From NCBI GenBank assembly GCA_044507625.1, contig JBIQJE010000010.1:1-64000 (forward strand): a stretch of DNA of 64,000 nt, written 5' to 3'. Position numbers and translations under genes: made by a program. The stretch is from Hyphomicrobium_A sp044507625 (GTDB lineage Bacteria > Pseudomonadota > Alphaproteobacteria > Rhizobiales > Hyphomicrobiaceae). Under the pieces are notes generated by a model. It was given only the letters and a program-made list of their open reading frames with translations. It made no database searches and was not told the origin of the DNA. Below are positions 55,863 to 64,000 of the stretch, one piece after another. Each line of letters opens with the position of its first letter. The stretch's first letter is position 1.

Positions 55863-56219
55863 TCCACTGCCCCTCCCACTGGCAGCCGTCGCCTCAGGAA
55901 ATCGAAACCAGTGTTGGCCCTCGTTGAAATCTTCGCCTTGATCTGTGTCGCCTGCGGCATGCTCACGTAAGCGCGCACGACGGGTGGCCGATGCTCAAAT
56001 CGCGCGAAGAATTTCGTGCCTAGGTTGTATCTCTTGGCGTTCGATATCCACACTCAGTCTCAGGCAACAAACATCCGATAACAGAACATGGTGACCCGGC
56101 CTAGTGTCTTCGAACAAATCCCCGAAGTAATAACCGCCTGATATTTCATCGTACGATTAGCATTCAGCGCGTTTGTTCTCTGAAGACGATTGTACGGGGA
56201 GAGGGATGTTGCGTATCCG
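55863..56219. other. Lower-GC intergenic region
   Basis: 357 bp with visibly lower GC than its surroundings, between two minus-strand genes. A minus-strand frame of 66 codons (55853-56053) overlaps the SnoaL-like start but shows no protein family pattern. The promoter of the SnoaL-like gene should be here. Nothing else was recognised. Confidence 0.4.
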
Positions 56220-56498
56220 CTAGGCCGCATCAATTTCGGTTACGTCACTAACCTGAGGTGGTAATGCGGCGCTGGCGTCCGCGTGTGGCCAAAGGGCCTC
56301 GGCGCTGCGCCGGGAGCCGGAGCCTTCGACCGACACATCGGTGAATCCGGCGGCCTCGAGCCGCGCCGCGATCAGGTCGTTGCCGGCAAAGCTCTCGAGA
56401 AGGCCAAGCGAGATGGTCGCCCGGTAGCGCTGTCCCTGCCGCACGGTGAAAGTCGTCAATGGCTGCTCCTTTGGGTGTTCGGTCGGTTGCGTGTCCAT
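56220..56498 (-). CDS. Small protein of unknown function (92 residues)
   Basis: The core FTVRQGQRYRATISLGLLESFA, written here as two blocks QGQRYRATISL and LLESFAGND, continues LIAARLEAAGFTDVSVEGSG and AEALWP. This looks like a compact alpha/beta protein that I have the impression of seeing in other Hyphomicrobiales as a conserved hypothetical. There is no signal peptide or membrane helix. The ATG at 56498 lies after GGCAAAGT, a weak ribosome-binding site. Codon use resembles the neighbours. Function unknown. Confidence 0.6.
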   Translation of the reverse strand: MDTQPTEHPKEQPLTTFTVRQGQRYRATISLGLLESFAGNDLIAARLEAAGFTDVSVEGSGSRRSAEALWPHADASAALPPQVSDVTEIDAA

Positions 56499-56942
56499 AC
56501 TTTGCCATGCCGGGGGACCGCGTGGACGATGTGTGCCGCCGCGCCCGTTTCTGACATGAGTCAGGGGGTAAACGTATCCGTGGCGGGAGGCGCCGCGCCG
56601 TCATGGGGCTGCCGAGGTTTGGACATGGCGCAAGCCTATGGCGGTCCAAACGAAAATGTGAGCCACGATGCTGGTGCGTTTTGCGCGTGGGCTCTCCCCG
56701 CAGGGTGCATTGCGCCGAATTCGCGCCGCCCGCGCACCTCGTCCCGCGCAGCTACCCCTTGCCCTTCGCCTCGCTATGAACGATCTCTGTCACTTCCTTT
56801 AACCATGGGCGATAATGGCTTTCGGGCCACCCCTCGCAGGGAAAGCAACTTTAAGCAGCGACGCGACACAGTGCAGTCTTTCCCCGTATCCTTGGTCCCA
56901 GTAGCGGTTGGCCGCGCAAGCGTCCTCTAGAAGAAGTGCCCA
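56499..56942. other. Divergent intergenic region before glycerate kinase
   Basis: 444 bp between the divergent small-protein gene and glycerate kinase. TTAACCAT at 56799-56806 resembles a CtrA half-site, but the partner half is absent. An open frame runs through part of it on the plus strand without protein-like features. Promoters for both genes should be here. Confidence 0.4.
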
Positions 56943-58094
56943 ATGAAGATCGTCATCGCCCCTGATTCCTTCAAAGAAAACCTCACGTCCCTGGAAGTGG
57001 CGAGCGAGATCGAGACGGGCCTCAAGCGGGTCTGGCCGAACGCGACCTACGTCAAAGTGCCGATGGCCGATGGCGGCGAGGGCACCGTGCAATCGCTGGT
57101 CGACGCCACCGGCGGCGAGATCATCAAGGTCGAGGTCTCCGGCCCCATGGGCGGACGCGTCCTTGCCTCCTACGGTCTCCTCGGCGGCGGCAAGACGGCC
57201 GTGATCGAGATGGCGGAGGCCTCGGGCCTGCCACTGGTGCCGAAGGATCAGCGCAATCCCCTGCTGGCGACCACGTTCGGCACGGGAGAGCTCATCGCCG
57301 ATGCGATCAACCGCGGCGTCGAGGAGATCATCCTGGGCATCGGCGGCTCGGCGACGAACGACGGCGGTGCCGGCTTGGCCCAGGCGCTGGGCGTGCGCTT
57401 CATCAATTTCGGGGGCGCGCTCATCCCTGATCTCATCGCGGGTGGCCACCTCGACAAGGTGCAGGCCGTCGACATGGATCATGTGCATCCAGGCCTCGCC
57501 AAGACGCACATCAGCGTTGCCTGCGATGTCACCAATCCGCTGTGCGGCGAGAAGGGCGCTTCGCGCGTCTATGGTCCGCAGAAGGGCGCAACGCCCGAGA
57601 TGATCGAGCAGCTCGACCGGAACCTCGCCCACTTCGCCCAGGTCATCAAACGCTCGATCAGCGTCGATGTGGCTGACCGGCCCGGCGCTGGAGCGGGCGG
57701 CGGCATCGGTGCAGGCCTGATGGCGTTCACCAATTCCACGCTGAAGCGGGGTGTGGAGCTCGTCGTAGCGGCGACGCGCCTCGAAGATCATATGAAGGGC
57801 GCAGCGCTCGCCTTCACCGGCGAAGGGCGTGTGGACTTCCAGACCGCATTCGGCAAGACGCCGTCGGGGGTCGCTGCGGCCGCGCGCAAGTTTGGCGTTC
57901 CCGTTGTCGCCATCGGCGGCGGTCTCGCGGACGATGCGGGCGGCGTGTTTGCCCACGGGATCGACGGCCTCGAGACGGCAACGCCGAACGCGATGCCGCT
58001 CGACGTCGCGATCGGGAAGTCGCGCCAGTACCTGCAGGATGCCGCCGAGCGCGCGGCCCGTCTCATCGTCATCGGTCAGCGTATGAAGAGGTGA
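56943..58094 (+). CDS. glxK: Glycerate 2-kinase (GarK/GlxK family, type II)
   Basis: A 383-residue kinase phosphorylating D-glycerate to 2-phosphoglycerate. Marks: MKIVIAPDSFKENLTS opening, MADGGEGTV, GIGGSATNDGG, GAAGGIGAG-like block (GAGAGGGIGAGLMAF) and FTGEGRVDFQT. It serves glyoxylate/glycerate use, and in serine-cycle methylotrophs such as Hyphomicrobium it closes the serine cycle. No other serine-cycle gene lies in the window, so that role is only suggested. ATG 56943 follows AGAAGTGCCCA. Confidence 0.93.
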   Translation: MKIVIAPDSFKENLTSLEVASEIETGLKRVWPNATYVKVPMADGGEGTVQSLVDATGGEIIKVEVSGPMGGRVLASYGLLGGGKTAVIEMAEASGLPLVPKDQRNPLLATTFGTGELIADAINRGVEEIILGIGGSATNDGGAGLAQALGVRFINFGGALIPDLIAGGHLDKVQAVDMDHVHPGLAKTHISVACDVTNPLCGEKGASRVYGPQKGATPEMIEQLDRNLAHFAQVIKRSISVDVADRPGAGAGGGIGAGLMAFTNSTLKRGVELVVAATRLEDHMKGAALAFTGEGRVDFQTAFGKTPSGVAAAARKFGVPVVAIGGGLADDAGGVFAHGIDGLETATPNAMPLDVAIGKSRQYLQDAAERAARLIVIGQRMKR

Positions 58095-58121
58095 CCGGCG
58101 GTCACCGGCGATGCGACTGCG

Positions 58122-58250
58122 CTAGGCAGGAGGCGTACTGCGCGAAGGAGCGGCGCTTCCTCGCCGCATCACCGCGTCGATCCTTGGCGCGTTTCTCCAG
58201 TCGAGGTAAAGCCGCTCCACCGTGCTAAGCGCGGAGCGGCTCGTATTCAT
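58122..58250 (-). CDS. Possible 42-residue small ORF downstream of aguB
   Basis: ATG at 58250, stop TAG at 58122-58124, 57 bp after aguB on the same strand. The peptide begins MNTSRSALSTVERLYLDWRN and is basic. The VERLYLDWRN stretch looks protein-like, but length and lack of a clear ribosome-binding site leave this doubtful. It may be a decayed fragment. Confidence 0.2.
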   Translation of the reverse strand: MNTSRSALSTVERLYLDWRNAPRIDAVMRRGSAAPSRSTPPA

Positions 58251-58307
58251 GATCGTCGATCGCACCCTACGGCTGGGGGCGGCGCACTCCCATTCCCGAA
58301 ACCGCGC

Positions 58308-59168
58308 TCAGATGATGCTTTCGGCGTAAAGCTCGGTGCGTCGATCGCGGAAGAAACCCCAGTCCGCGCGATAGCTTTCGATCTCGTCGAGATCGAAGGT
58401 GTGCACCAGCACGCCCTCGTCGTCCTTCCCGAACGCGGCGACGATCTCGCCGCGGTGGTCGGTGATGAACGAATGGCCGTAGAAACGCTGCTCGGCACCG
58501 TCGTTCTCCTCGAGCCCGATGCGGTTTGCTGCGACGATGGGCACGGCGTTGGAGACTGCGTGGCCTTGCATCGCGCGCTGCCACTGGAGGTGCGTGTCGA
58601 GGCTCGCGTCATAGGGTTCCGAGCCGATCGCAGTCGGATAGAACAGCACCTCGCCACCGGCGAGCGCCATGGCCCGGGCACACTCGGGGAACCACTGATC
58701 CCAGCAGATACCGACGCCGATGTTGCCGGCGCGGGTTTCCCACGCCTTGAAGCCGGTGTCGCCGGGACGGAAGTAATACTTCTCCTGGTAGCCGGGGCCA
58801 TCGGGAATGTGGCTCTTGCGGTAGACCCCGAGAATCGACCCGTCGGCATCGGCGATGGCGATGCTGTTGTAATAGCGGGGGCCGTCCTTCTCGAAGAACG
58901 AGATCGGGATGACGACGCCGAGTTCTCCGGCGAGCTTGCGCATGGCAATCACGCACGGATGCTCTTCTGTTGCGAACGCGGTCTCGAACCACTTGGGGTT
59001 CTGGCGCGTGCAGAAATAGATGCCCTGGAACAGCTCCGGCGGCAGCACGACCTGGGCGCCGCGGCGCGCGGCCTCGCGCACGAAGCCTTCCGTGCGTGCG
59101 ATGTTGTCGGCCATGTCGTTGCGGAACGCCGTCTGGATGGCGGCGACGGTGATGGTGCGGTTCGACAT
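58308..59168 (-). CDS. aguB: N-carbamoylputrescine amidase AguB
   Basis: A 286-residue nitrilase-superfamily enzyme with the triad Glu45 (PPELF), Lys118 (YRKSHIPDGPGYQEKYYF as RKSHIP) and Cys155 (GICWDQWFPE). The IPDGPGYQEKYYF loop is specific to N-carbamoylputrescine amidases. It converts N-carbamoylputrescine to putrescine, CO2 and ammonia. Its ATG follows the aguA stop with no gap, so the pair is translationally coupled and catalyses agmatine to putrescine. No arginine decarboxylase is present in the window. Confidence 0.96.
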   Translation of the reverse strand: MSNRTITVAAIQTAFRNDMADNIARTEGFVREAARRGAQVVLPPELFQGIYFCTRQNPKWFETAFATEEHPCVIAMRKLAGELGVVIPISFFEKDGPRYYNSIAIADADGSILGVYRKSHIPDGPGYQEKYYFRPGDTGFKAWETRAGNIGVGICWDQWFPECARAMALAGGEVLFYPTAIGSEPYDASLDTHLQWQRAMQGHAVSNAVPIVAANRIGLEENDGAEQRFYGHSFITDHRGEIVAAFGKDDEGVLVHTFDLDEIESYRADWGFFRDRRTELYAESII

Positions 59169-60194
59169 CTATCGGGGTTCCTGCTGGGTTATGCAGTGGA
59201 AGGAGCCGCCGCCGGCGGTGCCGCAGCCGAGCAGCCCTTTGGACGGCACGCCGATCACCTTGTGATCGGGGAACACGGCCTGCAATCCGGCAATCGCCGA
59301 CTTTTCGCTCAGGGTGCCGTAAACCGGCACGATGACGAGGCCATTCGCGATGATGAAGTTCATATGTGACGCGGGGGAGATTTCGCCAAGGGCGTTGCGA
59401 TAGAGGCCGACGCCGGAAATGCGCGTCACTTCGAGCTGACGTCCGCATGCATCCGTCGCCGCCTCAAGGGTCGCGGCGATCGCTTCCAGCGTCTCGCGGT
59501 TCGGGTCATCGGGGCCGGCCGGGGCCTGGCACACGACGCGGCCAGGGCCGACGAAACGGGCGATGTTATCGATGTGCCCGTCGGTGTGGTCGTTCTTCAG
59601 GCCCTCATCGATCCAGATGATGCGGCGGGCACCGAAAGCTTCCGTCAGCGCGGCTTCCGCCTGCTCCTTCGTCCAGCCGTTGCGGTTGGGATTGAGCAGG
59701 GTCTGGCGTGTCGTCAGGATCGTTCCCTCACCGTCGTGATCGACAGCGCCCCCTTCGAGAACGAATTCGAAGCGGCGGACGGGAACATCGGCAATGCGTG
59801 CGATCTCGTCGCCAACCGTCGCGTCGTCTGGAAGCTCGTACTTTCCGCCCCAACTGTTGGTGGCGAAACGCAGCGCCACGGGGCCGAGGTCCGAGCGGGC
59901 GAAGATGGGTCCGGTGTCGCGCAGCCAGATGTCACCGTAGCGGGCCGGAATGAGCTCCGCCCGGTCGCCCACGGCGGCGCGGGCCGAGGCTTCCGCTTCC
60001 GGACCGTTGACGAGCAGGCGAACGGTCGTCGTCTCGGAGAGGGCGCGCACGAGCGCGGCGACGTCGTGGCGTGGGGGCTCGAGGTCGCCGTTCCATTCGT
60101 TCGCATCGGCCGGCCAGGCCGTCCATATCGCCTTGAGCGTGGCCCACTCGGGCGGGACGGTTACGGTTGCTTCGGTGTCGTCGGGGGCCATCAT
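59169..60194 (-). CDS. aguA: Agmatine deiminase AguA
   Basis: About 341 residues of the PAD-like guanidine-modifying family. Marks: WAAWP-type block seen as IWTAWPADANEWNGD, RYGDIWLRDTGPIF, LEGGAVDHDGEGT, KNDHTDGHIDN and the C-terminal HCITQQEP with catalytic Cys334. It hydrolyses agmatine to N-carbamoylputrescine. The ATG at 60194 (or the next codon, 60191) is chosen because it lies just before the conserved PPEWA start; the open frame continues to 60758 opposite the next gene but is not protein-like there. Confidence 0.95.
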   Translation of the reverse strand: MMAPDDTEATVTVPPEWATLKAIWTAWPADANEWNGDLEPPRHDVAALVRALSETTTVRLLVNGPEAEASARAAVGDRAELIPARYGDIWLRDTGPIFARSDLGPVALRFATNSWGGKYELPDDATVGDEIARIADVPVRRFEFVLEGGAVDHDGEGTILTTRQTLLNPNRNGWTKEQAEAALTEAFGARRIIWIDEGLKNDHTDGHIDNIARFVGPGRVVCQAPAGPDDPNRETLEAIAATLEAATDACGRQLEVTRISGVGLYRNALGEISPASHMNFIIANGLVIVPVYGTLSEKSAIAGLQAVFPDHKVIGVPSKGLLGCGTAGGGSFHCITQQEPR

Positions 60195-60516
60195 CAATTC
60201 CCAGTTGCCTTCGTCCAGCGGATCAATAGCCGCCACGGGCCCCTCTGGGGAGCCACATATTGTAGCGCCGGGTTCGCCGCGCCAGGCGTGGGCGCCCAAG
60301 GGGCCGCCCCGGCGGGATGCCGGGGCCATTCGTGCCACGTCCGGCGTCCTGAGGAGGAGCTTTCGCACAGGAATAAATCTGTCCTGCTGCCATGAAGGCT
60401 TTATTTGCCGTGCGCCGAGGTTAGCGGCCCGCGCTGAAATGATCCTCATAACTCCCATCGTATCCGTCTGGAGACGCCGGTTTTCGCCGGTCGACGGTTC
60501 AATTCCGGAGGGACAA
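60195..60516. other. Divergent intergenic region between aguA and the Spy-like gene
   Basis: 322 bp with promoters for both directions. The stretch near 60365-60410 is AT-richer, and there is a small palindrome CGTCTGGAGACG near 60467-60478. No gene or clear binding site was identified. Confidence 0.4.
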
Positions 60517-62097
60517 ATGGTTCTAAGGTCGTCTTTGGCGCTGACGGCAGGTGTTTGCGTCAGTGCGCTGACGCTCGTCACCGGCGCGGATGCGCGCGGG
60601 TTCGGCGGCGGGCATTTCGGTGGTGGGCATTTCGGCGGTGGGTTCGGCGGCCACTTTGGCGGAATGCGGGATTTCGGCGGGGGAATGCGAGACTTCCATC
60701 CCGCCTTCCGGCCCGAGTTCCGACCGGAATTCCGCCCCGAGATGCATGCTCCGCGCATCGAGGAAGGCCGCCGTGCGGGCGAGGGGCGCCACGATGTGGA
60801 AGAGCGTCACGACCGTGCCGGCCGCGACCACGACGTGGAGCGGCAGCGTGCCGAACACGACCGCGCCGACGACCGTCGCGACGAACGGAGAGCGGATGAC
60901 AGGCATCACGACGGTCGGCGCCCCGATGACCATGCTGCTCATCCCGACGCGCGCGAGCAGGCCGATGACCACCACGGCGTGGACGATCGCAATTTCGACC
61001 ACCGCGATGATCTTGCGCAGCACTGGAACAACCTGCGCCAGCCCGTGAACGTCGGCCGCTGGGATCACAATGGCTTCTGGAACAACGACTGGCACGCGCG
61101 CAATTTCAACTGCTACAACTGCCGCTGGGGGTGGGTCGGTCCGGTGTTCTGGCCATTCGCGCTCGGCGACATGTGGTCTTTCGCCTGGTGGCCCTACGCA
61201 GATACGGCGCCGTTCTGGAACTACAATGTCGATTACATCATGGGCGGTCTGTTCTGGCCCAACGGCGCCTATGCCTGGCCGAGCGGCGGCTACGGCGCGA
61301 CGGCTTGGACGCAGACGGATAACAGCTACACCTACGCGCGCACGTCACATCAGGACATCTACAGCGCCGGGCCAGCGGACAGCAGTGCCGCTGCGGCGTC
61401 GAAATCAGCGGCGGCTGGCTCGGCCGCGGACGATAGCGAGAGCGCAAGCCTCGGCACCTGCAGCGGCTATGCTCCGGGCGTCACAAACCTGCCCATCGAC
61501 CGTATCGAGGCGAGCGTGAAGCCGATGGGCGCCCAGCTCGCCGACCTCAAGGCCCTGCAGATGGCTTCCGGCAAGGCCGAGAGCATTCTCGGCAACTCGT
61601 GTCCGATCTCGCCACCGCTGACGCCGGTGGGCCGGCTCGATGCGCTGCAGAAGCGCCTCGACGCGATGGTGCAGGGGCTCGATCTGGTGCGCGGCCCGCT
61701 TGCGAAGTTCGACGGCTCGCTTTCGGCAGAGCAGCGCAAGCAGCTCGATGCGCTGGGCGGTGGCAAGGGTTCCCAGGCTGCCAAGCTGTGCGCCTCGCGG
61801 AACGAGGAGTTCATCAACGTACCGACGCAGGAGATCATTGCCACGGTCGATCCGGACGAGAAGCAGAAGGCTGCGCTCGATCGGCTCGACAACGTGTCGG
61901 CGAAGGCGGCTGCGATGCTGCAGGCGACATGCCCGGCGCAGATCCCCGATTCCACGGCGGCGCGACTCGACGCCATGGATAAGCGGTTGAAGGCGACGGT
62001 CACGGCGATGAACGAGGTGCGGCCGGCGCTGGCGGGGTTCTATGACTCGCTCTCGGACGAGCAGAAGGCGCGCTTCAATACGATGCCGGGCCACTGA
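60517..62097 (+). CDS. Large Spy/LTXXQ-like periplasmic protein with Gly- and His/Asp/Arg-rich regions
   Basis: A 526-residue exported protein. Order: signal peptide (about 1-27, cleavage near ADA); Gly/Phe/His-rich repeats (about 28-55, GGGHFGG units); three EFRPEFRPE units; a highly charged Asp/His/Arg segment (about 85-175); a Trp/Phe/Tyr-rich block (about 185-250); and a C-terminal helical half (about 310-526) with two LTXXQ-type repeats (ends LSAEQRKQLDAL and LSDEQKARFNTM). Spy and CpxP use such motifs in periplasmic chaperoning and metal or envelope stress. ATG 60517 has GGAGGGACAA upstream. It converges on the copper ATPase gene. The exact role is inferred. Confidence 0.8.
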   Translation: MVLRSSLALTAGVCVSALTLVTGADARGFGGGHFGGGHFGGGFGGHFGGMRDFGGGMRDFHPAFRPEFRPEFRPEMHAPRIEEGRRAGEGRHDVEERHDRAGRDHDVERQRAEHDRADDRRDERRADDRHHDGRRPDDHAAHPDAREQADDHHGVDDRNFDHRDDLAQHWNNLRQPVNVGRWDHNGFWNNDWHARNFNCYNCRWGWVGPVFWPFALGDMWSFAWWPYADTAPFWNYNVDYIMGGLFWPNGAYAWPSGGYGATAWTQTDNSYTYARTSHQDIYSAGPADSSAAAASKSAAAGSAADDSESASLGTCSGYAPGVTNLPIDRIEASVKPMGAQLADLKALQMASGKAESILGNSCPISPPLTPVGRLDALQKRLDAMVQGLDLVRGPLAKFDGSLSAEQRKQLDALGGGKGSQAAKLCASRNEEFINVPTQEIIATVDPDEKQKAALDRLDNVSAKAAAMLQATCPAQIPDSTAARLDAMDKRLKATVTAMNEVRPALAGFYDSLSDEQKARFNTMPGH

Positions 62098-62114
62098 GCG
62101 GAGACGGAACGTGC

Positions 62115-62140
62115 GGCCGGCGGAGAAAACGCCGCCGGCC
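62115..62140. terminator. Hairpin between convergent Spy-like and copper ATPase genes
   Basis: GGCCGGC (62115-62121) pairs with GCCGGCC (62134-62140), with an inner GGCG/CGCC alternative. It lies between two convergent stops and may serve both strands, but T-tracts are poor (TCCTATTC on plus). Confidence 0.45.
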
Positions 62141-62154
62141 TCCTATTCGTATGT

Positions 62155-64000
<1,846 letters not shown>

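Noticed and set aside
55853..56053. A 66-codon minus-strand frame overlapping the SnoaL-like start
   Set aside because: No conserved pattern or ribosome-binding site was seen; it probably reflects chance in a lower-GC leader.
56799..56806. CtrA-type half-site TTAACCAT upstream of glycerate kinase
   Set aside because: The second TTAA at N7 spacing is absent, and a single 8-mer match is expected by chance.
59950..60516. An upstream extension of the Spy-like protein frame to 59950
   Set aside because: It runs antisense to aguA and lacks a signal peptide. The ATG at 60517 with GGAGG and a clear signal peptide is the better start.

Overview
The window is GC-rich chromosomal DNA from an alphaproteobacterium, most likely order Hyphomicrobiales (Hyphomicrobium-like). 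The assignment rests on conserved gene order: murJ-trpS-usp-nfuA, tsaB-rimI-fur/mur-acyltransferase-miaB-phoH-ybeY-corC-lnt-praR-metK-trmB, and rimP-nusA-ylxR-infB-rbfA-truB-rpsO-pnp. An ornithine-lipid acyltransferase and a type II glycerate kinase fit the same group. No phage, insertion sequence, transposase or CRISPR array was seen.

Layout. 1-5.3 kb: a methyltransferase tail, a family 4 glycosyltransferase, tRNA-Gly(GCC), a small secreted protein, then a quality-control run (ProXp-ala editing deacylase, thioredoxin-TPR chaperedoxin, LON-domain protein, Trm112-like protein). 5.4-11.1 kb: signalling and membrane genes (hybrid histidine kinase, ornithine N-acyltransferase OlsB, GGDEF-EAL protein). 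11.2-16.3 kb: the most unusual part, a FadL-type porin followed by what looks like a complete Lqs/Cqs-type alpha-hydroxyketone quorum-sensing cluster: a CqsA/LqsA-type synthase, an LqsS/CqsS-type six-helix sensor kinase and an LqsR-type response regulator with an inserted receiver domain. 16.8-27.3 kb: maeB, mutS, glnD, an OmpA-type envelope protein and a rhomboid protease. 27.4-54.2 kb: a long, almost entirely plus-strand housekeeping block for peptidoglycan export, tRNA and ribosome maturation, Fe-S assembly, lipoprotein acylation, SAM synthesis and translation. 54.4-64 kb: looser accessory genes, namely MgtC, a SnoaL-like protein, a small conserved-looking protein, glycerate kinase, the agmatine-to-putrescine pair aguA-aguB, a large Gly/His/Asp-rich Spy-like periplasmic protein and a copper P-type ATPase cut by the window end.

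How the parts may work together. LqsA would make a lipophilic ketone signal. LqsS would sense it through its membrane domain and pass phosphate to or from LqsR, whose output domain shows no DNA-binding motif. The neighbouring FadL homologue could let such a signal cross the outer membrane, and the nearby c-di-GMP enzyme and hybrid kinase are plausible downstream or parallel players. These links are inferences from position. A PraR-type repressor, whose Rhizobium homologue I recall as a quorum-sensing repressor, lies 25 kb away. Iron control is suggested by an Irr (ICE)-like palindrome upstream of nfuA.

Limits. All assignments come from reading translations by eye. No database search was run, and start codons are tentative where stated.
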